A program made the position numbers and the translations under genes. Positions 23,490 through 35,070 of a stretch of 64,000 bases of DNA are shown here, piece after piece (the first letter of the stretch is position 1; the number at the start of each line of letters is the position of its first letter). The notes under the pieces were generated by a model, which ran no database searches, was not told the origin of the DNA, and saw nothing but the letters and a program-made list of their open reading frames with translations. Location: contig NC_079208.1 of NCBI RefSeq assembly GCF_026745355.1, forward strand, positions 47,197,577-47,261,576. The letters are read 5' to 3'. Origin of the DNA: Beta vulgaris subsp. vulgaris. Taxonomy: Eukaryota; Streptophyta; Magnoliopsida; Caryophyllales; Amaranthaceae.

Positions 23490-24134
23490 CTCCTTATGTC
23501 TCAAAATATAGTTCCATCTTATTTTGCACAGTCTCCAAGACATACCTTTGACCTACGATATCTTCTATTTCTTATTAGTAAAAAACAAAGTTATTAAAAT
23601 CGCGATTCAAATCTTAAAATCTTACGATTTTACGATTCAAAATATGGTAGACGATTCGATTCGCGATTCTAGACGATTCTATACATTTCTGTTGACTAGC
23701 GAAAACCTCGCAAGTTTAAATCATGCTAACAAAGAAAATAAGAGATATATATTGTTAGTTATTGCCAATATAGTGGGTAAACAACTATTTTTTTTCTAAT
23801 TTTTAGGTCTTTTAACTTATAATTTTAGCATATTCAATGAACATTGAGTGCAATATCTTGATTATACATGTTTGTAGAATCTTACGATTCTACGATTCGG
23901 ATTTTACAATTCGATTCTAAAGGTTGTTTTCGATTCAAACTAAAATCTCGATTTTAACAACATTGGTAAAAAATATAAAAAGTTGATATTACGAATTTAT
24001 ACATTGAGATGAATCTAACAAGACCCCTCATGAATATGTTCTTTTTGTATACATTAGTAAGAATATATGGTCAAAGTTTTTATAATTTGACTTCCAAAAT
24101 AGAAATGGGGAACTATATTTTGGGACGGAGGGAG
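23490..24134. mobile_element. Stowaway-type MITE, host of a hAT element
   Basis: Begins CTCCTTATGTCTC and ends GGGACGGAGGGAG, flanked by TA. It is the same family as 13027 and 14597 (shared AAAATATAAAAAGTTGATAT). Without the inner element it is about 257 bp. Confidence 0.85.
23586..23965. mobile_element. hAT-like MITE nested in Stowaway
   Basis: 380 bp, bounded by perfect 8-bp duplications GTAAAAAA at 23578-23585 and 23966-23973. The ends CAAAGTTATTAAAATCG and CGATTTTAACAACATTG are inverted repeats and fit the hAT end consensus. ACGATTC motifs are repeated inside. An open frame that crosses it is accidental. Confidence 0.85.
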
Positions 24135-24205
24135 TAATATTTTAGTCCGTTTAAAAATGAATGAAAATGCTACCCTATATGACATACACCTCTCTTATAG
24201 GAGTA

Positions 24206-24389
24206 TTTATCATACAGCGGGTGTATGTTGCATACACCCAAGAATTTTTTTTGTTCATTTGCTTATTTGTTTATTTAGAGCTTTCCCTATTGTGTAAATT
24301 TGGCTCATTTGGAAGTTTCAACTTATCAATGAGCAAAAAAATAACCCCGGGTATACCATGCTCATAATACACCCGAATGTATGATAAAT
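24206..24389. mobile_element. Small inverted-repeat element, GCTCATTT type
   Basis: The ends TTTATCATACAGCGGGTGTA and TACACCCGAATGTATGATAA are inverted. The interior has ACACCC/GGGTAT blocks and TTCATTTGC-like motifs that recall the element at 51794-52072. About 184 bp, superfamily not assigned. Confidence 0.55.
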
Positions 24390-25560
24390 GTGGTATATCT
24401 ATCTCTCTTCATCACATTGATCCCCTGCTTTTGTTTCTCTCTATCTCTCTCATCTCCTTTAATCCCGATATCTACCCTCTACATTTCATTTATTTTAAAA
24501 ATGGAGGAAGTATGAAACACAGGGCTAACAATTAGGTCAGATTCATGTTTGAGTCAATATCCCTCAACCAAAATCTAACCTATTAAATGAACTGGTTGAA
24601 AATTTCAATCCTAATCCGACCTATTTAATATACAGGTTATCCATATTACTATATTGAAAAATAATTATTTTCTCAAAAAGCTAAATGAGCAATTTCACTA
24701 TTTAAAGTATGCATGTTAAGAATTTCTTAGAATACTTATGACCTATTTTAGCGACATTTTACTTTCTTTAACCAAAATTTAAATCTATCAATATACTTTT
24801 CCGATACTTTTTTTTTTTTTTTGGCAATTCAAAGTTGATATTAATAACCAATTTTCGATACCTTTTTATTATGTATAAGTTAATAAGGTCAAAGCAGATA
24901 ATTATTTGGGTCAGAAATGTCAACTTGAACAGAACCCGTTAAATTAAATATGTAAAAAGTGTCAACCCATTTCTTAATGGGTCAAAAATCTTAATACTAA
25001 CCCGATTATTTCGTGTTAGGATCGGTTGGATCAGTTTTCCCTGCAACTAAAACATATTGGATTTAACCAGATCCAGAATCCAATTGCTCCAATAAATCAA
25101 TAATCCAAGAGTCGTTACTCGTAATTAGACTCGGTTATTGGACAGGGTAGTCCAATGGCTAAAAGGTTAGATCAAATTTACAAGGCTTTTATTGGGCAGA
25201 GCTTTATTGGATAGGGTCATTATTGGACAGGGCCGTTATAGGGCCAACAAAGAAACCCAATAATGTTGAAAAATAAAATAGGTTATGTAAAAATAATTAC
25301 ATATTCGGATTCACATTCATTTATACTCACTTTTGACTCCCTTTGTTCCTTGTTTTTCTTGCTCGTTTATCGATTCGTCCATTATCGACCCGCCACCCAT
25401 TTGCCCCGACCCGCTACAACTCTTCATGAGATGACCCTCTTATGACCCGACCCGCACTGACCCTAACCCGCCCCGCCCAATAACCAGGTCAATTCGTAAT
25501 ATATAGGGCCATAGGGCCCATCCCTCCGAGCAAATACACCAGGCTCCACCAACCCGGATC
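24390..25560. other. Intergenic, ATG16 upstream region
   Basis: AT-rich, with GGGTCA- and AACCCG-type motifs scattered through 24530-25040. A C-rich stretch of GACCCG/CCCGCC repeats at 25380-25480 includes an ACCCTAA telobox-like motif. The last part may be the core promoter or 5' UTR of ATG16. No frame supported. Confidence 0.4.
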
Positions 25561-25872
25561 ACAACATCAGTTCCTGTTTCATTCCCTTTCTCAGTTTCTC
25601 CTCTTTATTTCCAACACTTAACTCAAAACTCAAAAGAAGAAATAATACTACTGTTTCTGCCATCCTCTTTTCTTTTTTTTTTTTTTTTTTTAGTTCTTTA
25701 ACTTTATTGCTAATTTTCGTATTTAAGCAAAACTTTTATTGTTTCCACTACAATTTGCATAATTATATTGATAAATACGAAGGAATTTTCCATATTCTAA
25801 AAATCAATCCATCTGCTATCGAAACAAATTGAAAAAAATTCGTTGAAGAAGCGAATGACGGCGAAGAAATAA

Positions 25873-28800
25873 ATGGCGACGCTTCAATTGTAAGAATATC
25901 GAGCTTTTTTTATTTTTTATTTTTAAATTGAATTCGATTCATTCAATTAAATAGCTTCAATTTTTGATTTTTTGGTTAAATTCAATTTGTTAATTGATCA
26001 ACTCGAAATTACTGAAGTAGGTCGAATGATGAAGAAGTTGCGATAAACGCAATTAAGCAAGCGTTGAAATCTCTGCGAAAGCGGCATTTGGCGGAAGAAG
26101 GTGCTCATACTCCCGCGATTACTTCTATTTCCAGACCTCTTATTTATCAGGTCAAACAATTTCCTTTTTATTTTAATTTAAGTGTTCTGTAATTTTCTCA
26201 AGTTTTTATATTACATTTTCTGTTTTAATTAATGACAAGGAAAAAAAAATTGGATAGTAATAATAGAATGTGGAATTTTGAAGCTGCAATGTGGAGATGT
26301 ATTAGGAAATTTTGATCATAAGTGTGCAGACACTAATATGAGTACTAGTTTTAGGGAGTTTATCTTGTTTTCGATATAGGGCATGTTTGGCAAAACTAGC
26401 GGTTCTAGTAGTTGTTAGCGGTTGTAGTAGCGGTAGCTGTAGGGGGTAGCTGCTAGCTGTCTACTAGTAGCTGTCAGCGGTCAGCGATTAAATTAGTGGT
26501 TTAATTAGAAGTGTTTGGCAAAAGTAGCTGTTGGAATTGTAAAATATAAAAAAAACATTGGTTAATAATTCTACATTATGCTATTATGAAGGGTTTATTT
26601 GGTAGACCGCTACCTCTCAATCTCAAACGTTACTTGTAGTAACGTTCCACAACCGCTACTCATAATCTACTCCAACTGCTACCTGCTACTACAACCACTA
26701 CCTTACCAAACACTCATAATTTTCTTAAGTAGCGTTTCAATCTTGTCCAACCGCTAACCGCTACCTCAAACGCTAGTGCCAAACAGGGCCATAGTTTAAG
26801 TTGTCGATTATGCAAGTGGAATGTACTTTGGCTTATAGCTTTGAAGTAGGTTTAATGTGAATAATGGCTGTGTTACATAATGTCTTGAGAATGAATTACG
26901 TTCTGTTAAGGGGTCGATTTGTTACTATTACGGAGAAAGAGACCAATTTATATATATAAATATTACATTATGAGGTTGTACCTTTGTGGCGTAAGGTGTA
27001 GAGAAAACAGTGGGTGGTGTTTAGGGGCTAGTTCTTGTGCTTTGAGGTGTTGGTGGTTTGAATTGATGTGTAGTGTTATTGTGTTGGTGCTGTTGGATGG
27101 TTCATCTGGCCGAATTTGTGCTTTAAATATGATCGTGTGGATCATGAAGGTTACAACATTTTCACGCATTAGCTTGTACTTAATAGATATTGTTGGATGC
27201 TGTCTTCAGGTTTTCATTATCTCTTGCTTATGTTAGTCTTCACTTTATTAGGACTTGATGTCAAGTATTAAGTACTTAAATGTACTTAAAAAGTTAAAAT
27301 ACTTCTTTGCTTTCATTTTCTTCTGAATTGGTTTCATCTTGTCTTGTTTATACCTATGTGGAGTTGAGGCTAGCTTTCAACAAGTGGCTTTACCTACATG
27401 TTCCTCTCTCTCCAAATTTGTAAATCAACATAGTAGTCCTTTTGCTTGAGGAAATTTTCATTGCAGCATTGCTTGTTACTGCTGAATTTTTGCACGTCTG
27501 AACTACTTGGTGGCCTTGTTTCACTGTTGTGAATTTGTGATTAAGTAATCACCAGCTTTAACAGGAACTATTGTTTAGGCCTTAGCTTTCATCTTTCCTG
27601 TCTCTTTGGAAAAAGGAGGAAAGAAAATTGTTTCTGGCTTTCTTCCCAAGAAATATGCTCAGGTGTTCTCTGTAGAAACTATAGCTTCAGTGTTTTCTTC
27701 TTAGCAAATAGATGATTTTTCGTTGACAATCAGTTACGTTGAGAATGATGACGAAGTAACGATATATAGTACGTCAGTACTAGCAATAATAAGATGGCAG
27801 AAAACTTGCACGTACTGTTTCTCAACTTACTTCAGTTACTCAGTGTCTCTTTATACATCTTGAAGAGTTTGACCTTGGTGAGAGAATCATTCCTAGTTTA
27901 TCATCAGTGCAAACCTTGCATACCAACCAATTTCCAAATGCACACAATCATTAACCTTCATCAACATGAGAATCTTTTGAACGACATGTTTATCAACTCA
28001 ATAGTTTAGTCAACTATGTAAACTGAGGAAACATTTGTTAACAGATGATCACAAACTTACTCAAGAGCTCCTTGCAATTAGCTAAGTTTTTCCCCTCATG
28101 TAGTGTTTGGGAACTTGTATTTCATTTTAAATAATGGAATTGAAATTTAGAATTTGTAATTTTGTATTTCAATTCCAAATCATCTGTTTGGGAATTTTAA
28201 GAATTTTAATTCCATAATTCAAACTTTACTAAAATTTCATATGTTAAAATTCAAAAGAAAAATGATTCAACATCAAGTACTAGAACACAATTAATTAAAC
28301 ACAAAGAACTTGTGATACCCTATCTTTTAGTTGTTCTTTTGTCAATACTTTAGCCATCAAATCATAACAAAGGAGAAATAATTTACGGCAATTTATGAGC
28401 ATTAGTTCTAAGCTCCAACAGAATTAGTTTAATCAATGGCTTCCAAAAGAAATTCATGAACGACTTTCAGTATTGATGATGGAGGATTTAGAAAGAGAGG
28501 GGGTCGAGTGGAGGAAAGAGAGAGGGGTTCTGCTAGAAAGAAGAGAGGTCGGTTTGGTAGAGGAGAGAGAATTAGGAAAAACAGAGAAAATGAAACTGGG
28601 ATATGTCATGTGTAGGCTAGTAAATTTCAAATAAGAATGTATTAAAGGGGATTTCAAATTCTATTATTATCGGCTTTCGATATAACACCTATTGGGAAAA
28701 TTCCATAATTTCAAATTCTATCCCATCCAAACAATATATTTCACCCAAATCTAGAACATAAATTCTTGGAAAAGACAATATCATGCAAACATTGGAATTA

Positions 28801-31800
28801 ACTAATTGCTTGAACCTATTAGTTATGTTAGTAAAACCATCACATTTCTCCCTCAATCTATATTTCTCTCTCCTATACCCCTCTCCTCTACTAACTCTTT
28901 CTCTCTTCTCTACCTCTCTTTTCTCTCTCCTATGCCCCTCTCCTTCACCCAACTTCCATGTCTCTCCAAAGCCTACATCTCTTTCTTTTCTTTTTTTGAA
29001 CATTTGAAGCTTTCAACTAACATCTTTTTTCGCGTCTTCTTCAATCTTGATGATGGAATTTGGTGATGCTTAGTTTAGTTTCTCCCACTTAAACAACGAC
29101 ATTGTTGCATCAAAGTCAAGTAAGTATATTCTTTATTCCCCTTAAAGAAGTATATTCTTTATTCCCCTAAAAGAAGTATGTTCTGAATTCTCAGATCTCA
29201 TTGTTTTCCTCTTTCAATGGTCTAAACTCCCATGTATCTCTTATTATGAGTTATGATTTTTAGGTAGATAGTTACAGTTTTCGTCGTAATATATGTTTTA
29301 GGTAAGTAGTTATGAGACATGTAAATATTTATGCTTCTGGTTAAATAGTTGTATTTATAAGGTTAATAGTTATGGTTTTTAGTTATTAATAATTGTTAAC
29401 ACGTTATAGTTATAGTTTTCATGTAATTAGTTATAGTTATGGTTTTGGGTAAATGGTTATAAATATGAAGTTAATAGTTATGGCTTTAAGTAATTAATAA
29501 TTATTAGTTATACATTATTAGTTTTTCATGTTATTAGTTATAGTTTTCGAGATAAAATATGGTCTTGGGTGGATACTAAATAGTTATGGTTTGCTTGTTA
29601 TTTGTTATGGTTTTCGGTTAATAGTTATTGTTTTGGATTGTTAGTTATAGATTTAATAAAAAGTTATTGTTTTGGGCTATGATCATGGTGGTTTGGTTGA
29701 TGTTATGTTTTTTGGTTGATAATTATGGTTTATCGGTTAATAGTTTATTAGCTAACACATCTTTAATTTATTAGCTAACACATCTTTCATTAAAAGTTAT
29801 TCTGTAAAAATAGTTGCACATTTTTTGCAATTAGTTAACAATTTTTATTGTTTGGTTAAATTCCACTGTTAGACCATAATCAAATGCGTGTAAATCATCG
29901 CGTCTCACATTAATCTTAACATCTGATGGTCTCTTCAAAGACTTATTGAATCTAGAATACAAAATTAAATATTGGTAACGAAACTAAGCATTATTTGGTT
30001 TGGAATTCCTTGTAGACATTTGCTTTCATATTCTTTTCTACTTCACACTGTATGCTGCTTGTCTCTTGTGTTGGCTTTCACTTTAGAATGTCTCCTCCTT
30101 GGGTGTGGATGCTCAACTTACGTAATAAGTTTGTCCAGTGATACTATGAACCATAAATAATTTTCTACTTATAGGATGTGTTGAAGTAGAATCATGTGAT
30201 GTCTTATATTTAATTAACAGCTTTGGGGGTATGTTGGCCCACGACTCACCATGAGTTGGGATGTACACCAACAAGAAACGAGTGAGATAAATATGTCAAC
30301 TTTTCTCTTTGCAAAATCATCTTTGATGTGGGAACTGGGAACTTCTCCAAAAGTTTAGTGCTTTAGGCCTCTACATCAAGTCTCTGTTTGGTTAATTTGT
30401 TGTCCAATCTTTAATAAGCTCTGTTTGCATGAATCTACAGGTTTTGCGTACATATCTCCTGTAGTTCTTCAATTTTTGGGATGATGTGACTGAATGCTTC
30501 TACCTTTTTTCTTTCAGGGCTCGGAATGGAAAGAGAAGGCAGAAAAATTGGAGCTTGAACTTCAGCAATGTTACAAAGCTCAATCTCGACTATCTGAGCA
30601 ACTTGTGGTTGAAGTTGCGGAGGGCCGAGCTGCCAAAGCTTTGATTCAAGAGAAAGAAACTGCTGTAGCTAACTTGGAAAAGGAGGTTACTCAGCTCAGG
30701 TTAGCCACTTATGTTTTCTGACATAAAGTTTTGGTATTTTGACTATGAGTTCTAGCAGTTTGTTTGGATATTGAATTGGTGTGCTATACACTGCTTAAGC
30801 GATGAGTGCTCGGAGTTAAAGAACCTATTAGACGAGAAGACTCGGGGTGTAGAATTGCTGACAAGTGAGAACCAAGAGCTGAAAAGCCAACTTGAAGAGC
30901 TGAGTACGAAAGCAAAAAATGCAGAAGCTGAAAATAGAATGTTGGTTGATCGTTGGATGCTTCAGAAAATGCAGGATGCTGAGCGGATCAATGAGGTATT
31001 TTATTTCGCAATACTTGCTTCAAGTGGGACTGAACTGAATATGGCTTTTTGAGCAAATTTTTGTTGGGATTTTGTATGGTCTGTGACTCGGTATGAACCA
31101 CTGTAAAAGGGAATTGATATATCATGACAGCATTTAATGGTTAAGACCTGAGAAGTTAGTGGACTTAACTTATAAGTTCTATAGGAGAAATTTCCATTGA
31201 CCATGAATGTACATTTATAATCATCTTGAGCTATATAATTCATCATCTTTTGGAAATACATAGATACTTAAAGTTTATAAGCCCTATAGGCTATAAGCAT
31301 GGGATGACTGAAAAACTACTCTCATCTATTTCTCAATAAGCTTAACATTACAAAAGATGGGGCTTTCCAAATAAGTTTCACATTTGCATCTTTTCCTTAT
31401 TTAAGGTATGTTATCTCTCCTATTTCGTCAGTCCATTTCTTCTTTCTAGATCTCTCTCTCTCTTTTCATGTTTCTTGTGTCACAAAAATTATTGAGGTTA
31501 TTGTGTCATAGAGGGAGTATGTCAGAGTTTTTGAAGTACACTTCATATTATTTTGGATTTCCTGGTGATACCACCCAGACTGAACATAGTTGGAAAAAGT
31601 TCAACTTTGGTTTTAATGGACCAATCCATGGTATCTATGTGAACTTTCTTATTGGCTGTGTAGTTAGCCAATTAGTCATAACTTAGATTAAGGGTTTTGC
31701 AGAATAGGGGCAAGGGTGGGAAATGCTGCTTCCATATTACCCACCTTATTGTGCCTTAGGCAGATGCCACACCATTATTTGAGGCACTAGATAATGGTAT

Positions 31801-33471
31801 AGTAAGGTAGATTAGGCCAATTAGTTAAAAGAATTATAGCAAAAGAATTCATGTGATCTTATTTGATTTAGGTTATATGTTTCAGTTTCATACATAATTC
31901 TACATATTTGATATCCAATGTAAGGAAAATTTATGATGTTCGACTAAGATGGATACAACATTTCATGCAACTGTCTCATACTAGTAACTCTTAAGTTACT
32001 TTGTACTTCTATATGATATGAAGAAGCTGATTAATTGCTTTCATGACCAAGAGTCTTAATGAAGATAGTCTCTTTGCAATTATGACATCCAATGTCTTAT
32101 AAGCCATTTATTTTCCATTTGGAGAAGCTTTGAAAAGAAAGAATATATCCCCAAACAGTATGTACAATAACGGCAAATGCAAAAGCGGGAGGTTCTTATA
32201 TTCTTTGTGCATGTTATATGAAAACAAAGGGAACATCACAAGAGTGAAACAATAGTAGATTAGAAGAGAACCTTTTTCCTTCTTTTTAAATGCCAAGGCT
32301 TCCATTAATTCGAAAAAATTCACAAGTGAATATGGTCTGCAATATCTATAACTGTCAACTTTCTAGTTGCCATGTTCTGTTAATCTGCTGCCATATATAC
32401 TCCTATTTTTATGTTAAAAAGATCTAAAGTTCTATTTGTTTCGTTTAGGCAAATGCTCTTTATGAAGACATGCTTCAACAACTTAAGGCCAGCAGTATAC
32501 AGCAAATTGCTCGCCAACAAGTTGACGGCGTGGTTCGTCAAAGTGAGGAAGGTGCTGAGTTTTTCGTGGAATCAACCATTCCTACAACTTGCAAGAATAG
32601 AATCCACGCGCATGATGGTGGTTGTGCTTCCATATTGTTTGAGTATAATTCAAGCAAATTGGTCACTGGAGGGCAGGACCATTCTATTAAGATGTGGGAT
32701 ACAAGCACAGGATCATTAAATCGCACTCTTTATGGTTGCTTGGGTTCTGTTCTTGATCTCACTATTACCCACGATAACAAAACTATAATAGCAGCTAGTA
32801 GCTCAAACAACTTGTATGTTTGGGATGTAAACTCAGGCCGAATCCGTCATACACTTACTGGACATACTGATAAAGTCTGTGCAGTAGACGTGAGTAAAGT
32901 CTCCAACCGACAGGTTGTCAGTGCAGCTTATGATCGAACTATAAAAGCTTGGGATTTGCAGAGAGGATATTGCACGAATACGATCATTTTCCCAAGCAAT
33001 TGCAATGCCATCTGTTTCGGCATGGATGGAAGAACAATATGCTCAGGTCATGTTGATGGGAATCTCCGGCTTTGGGACATACAGACAGGGAAGCTTTTGA
33101 GTGAAGTTGCTGCTCATTCTCTTGCTGTGACGTCAATCTCTTTATCTCGAAATGGAAACACGATCTTGACGAGTGGGAGAGATAATGTTCATAATCTGTT
33201 TGATATGAGGACACTCGAGGTTTATGGGACATTAAGGGCGAGTGGTAACAGAGTGGCATCTAATTGGAGCAGATCTTGTATTAGTGCAGACGACAGTTAT
33301 GTTGCTGCTGGATCTGCTGATGGATCTGTACATATTTGGTCAATTCAGAAGGGAGATATAGTTAGCACTCTTAAGGAACATGGATCTCCGGTTTTGTGCT
33401 GTGCTTGGAGTGGTTTAGGAAAGCCTTTGGCGACTTCGGACAAGAATGGAGTTATTTGCACTTGGATGTGA
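25873..33471 (+). CDS. ATG16: Autophagy-related protein 16
   Basis: ATG16 binds the ATG12-ATG5 conjugate and so positions ATG8 lipidation on the growing autophagosome. Coding exons: 25873-25889, 26021-26150, 30518-30699, 30800-30995, 32449-33471. The sum is 1548 nt, giving 515 residues, close to plant homologues. The first two exons give the N-terminal helix for ATG5 binding (QALKSLRKRHLAEEGAH). Exons 3 and 4 form a coiled coil of about residues 50-175 (SEWKEKAEKLELELQQCYKA). Exon 5 carries the linker and seven WD40 repeats (GGQDHSIKMWD, AAYDRTIKAWD, GHVDGNLRLWD, GSADGSVHIWS), all uninterrupted. Borders are GT-AG and phases agree. Intron 2 is 4.4 kb and contains MITE material. No lesions. Confidence 0.95.
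26379..26790. mobile_element. hAT-like MITE in ATG16 intron 2
   Basis: The ends GGCATGTTTGGCA and TGCCAAACAGGGCC are imperfect inverted repeats. Inside, AGCGGT/GTAGCTG motifs on the left are mirrored by ACCGCTA/CAACCGCTA on the right. ATAG flanks both sides, but a full 8-bp duplication is not clear. Non-coding, 412 bp. Confidence 0.7.
28108..28745. mobile_element. Possible MITE in ATG16 intron 2
   Basis: The left part (GTTTGGGAACTTGTATTTC, then GGAATTGAAATTTAGAATTT) is loosely mirrored on the right (AATTTCAAATTCTATCCC, then ATCCAAACAATAT). The pattern suggests an old inverted-repeat element. Ends and target duplication were not resolved. Confidence 0.3.
29121..29180. repeat. Short tandem repeat, 27-bp unit
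   Basis: AAGAAGTATATTCTTTATTC with CCCTTA occurs twice in tandem, with a decayed third copy (AAGAAGTATGTTCTGAATTC). It lies in ATG16 intron 2. Confidence 0.7.
29270..29770. repeat. Degenerate TTAATAGTTATGGTTTT array
   Basis: About 500 bp of imperfect units of about 20 bp around GTTAATAGTTATGGTTTT, on the plus strand, in ATG16 intron 2. Low complexity, no coding sense. Confidence 0.55.
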
Positions 33472-35018
33472 TGCATTTTATGTCTGCCTATGGCGTTAAA
33501 GATGTTCTTGAAAGTGTTTTCTGAACTAATTGGTGTGCTCAGAAGGTATATGAAAATGATCTGATTTATTCTCTTGCATTGTACAGCTATTCTCTTCTCC
33601 ATAATGAAATGAAATGATTTTAGTTTTTATGGATATGAAATAATTTGATTTCTTCTCCTGCAGTGTACAGTTATTATTTTTTCCTCTTTTGCTGGTTTCA
33701 GTTAAATGTATATACTTTACTGGTCGAGGAAATTATACATATTCGTATTTGCTTGGAATGAAAGTTTGAAATTTGTTCTTTTACATCATATATTTCTCCG
33801 TCTCTAGAATACAGACCACTATGAAAAAGTCCAAAATTTAAGTGGCGGTGAAAAACAGTGATCAGTTATTTAAGGACAAACTAAACTGAAATGTGGCTTA
33901 TAGGTTTGGAAGGAGAAAATCAGAAAATAGTAACTTGGATTCTTTGAAGGATATTAGGGATATGTTATTTTTGGGTGTAATATTTGGGATAGGTTGAACT
34001 TACAATAACTCCTCTCTATCTCTCTGATAGTATTATTTTGAGTTTTTGCCAAGGCGCAATCAATCCATTATTGCCAAGGCTAATACCTTTTCTACCCTCT
34101 TTATCCCTCTTCAATCAGCCCGATGGGCACAAGGGTTGAGCTTTATATGAACCATGATCATTATATGATTTTTGGAATAATATATTTGTAAAAGAGAACT
34201 CAATGTAGAAAATTTAACTTGTGATTTACATTTTACATTTGTTGATTTTTCTCTCATTCCTTCTTATGGTGTTATCGATCTAATACTAACATATCATTTG
34301 CATGACCTAGCATGTTATCTCTATGATACATATTTTATATTTTTCTTTATAGTTGTTTATATTAACAATCCTAAATTATACGAGAGGTTCCATATATCTC
34401 TTATATCAGGATGACCTATAATACATGGAACACAAGGAAAGGAAAGGAGGAGGGTGATTGGTGGAAGGTTGATGTTGGAAATATGATGGATGAAACATTG
34501 AATGACCAATAACTTATCATTTGAACTAAGCAACTTTATGATAGAGTAGAATTTCTGTTGTCAAAAGGACTCGACCTTCTAATCACTCATCAATCTCACT
34601 AAGTCATTAACCGAAGTCATAAGTTTTTTTCAACTCCATAAAAAGCCTCATTTGATATTAATATAAACAAAATATCTACATGGGCTTGGCTAAAACTAAT
34701 ATGGGTTGTGGGGATGGGCTACATGAGTTAGGCCCCTGCTAGCCCCATGTGGCTATGCGCCTTTGCCCATGGATAATAGTAACATTCCCTATTGTTGCTA
34801 TTTTCCTTTTTGTCATCATAGAGGAAGATATATAAAAAAGCATAAGTGAATTTAGGCTATGTGCAATTTACTTTAATGAATTTAGGGTTGTATACAAGTA
34901 TTAGAAATGTTACCTATGATGACATTGATTTATGACAAAACTATGCATTGATTGGTGGTATTAATGTTTGGTTATTGCATAATATTTTTATAATTTTTAG
35001 CCATTATATCCTTTAAAG

Positions 35019-35019
<1 letters not shown>
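33472..35019. other. ATG16 3' UTR and spacer
   Basis: The first 250 bp hold the 3' UTR. A segment GATTTATTCTCTTGCATTGTA is followed within 100 bp by a near repeat (TTGATTTCTTCTCCTGCAGT), perhaps a small UTR duplication. AT-rich spacer after that, no gene seen. Confidence 0.4.

Positions 35020-35068
<49 letters not shown>
35020..35068. repeat. (AT)n microsatellite
   Basis: About 24 perfect AT units. Confidence 0.95.

Positions 35069-35070
<2 letters not shown>

Noticed and set aside
28783..29066. Ser/Leu/Phe-rich frames on plus and their minus-strand partners
   Set aside because: They lie in a CT-rich part of ATG16 intron 2 and occur on both strands in several frames; compositional.
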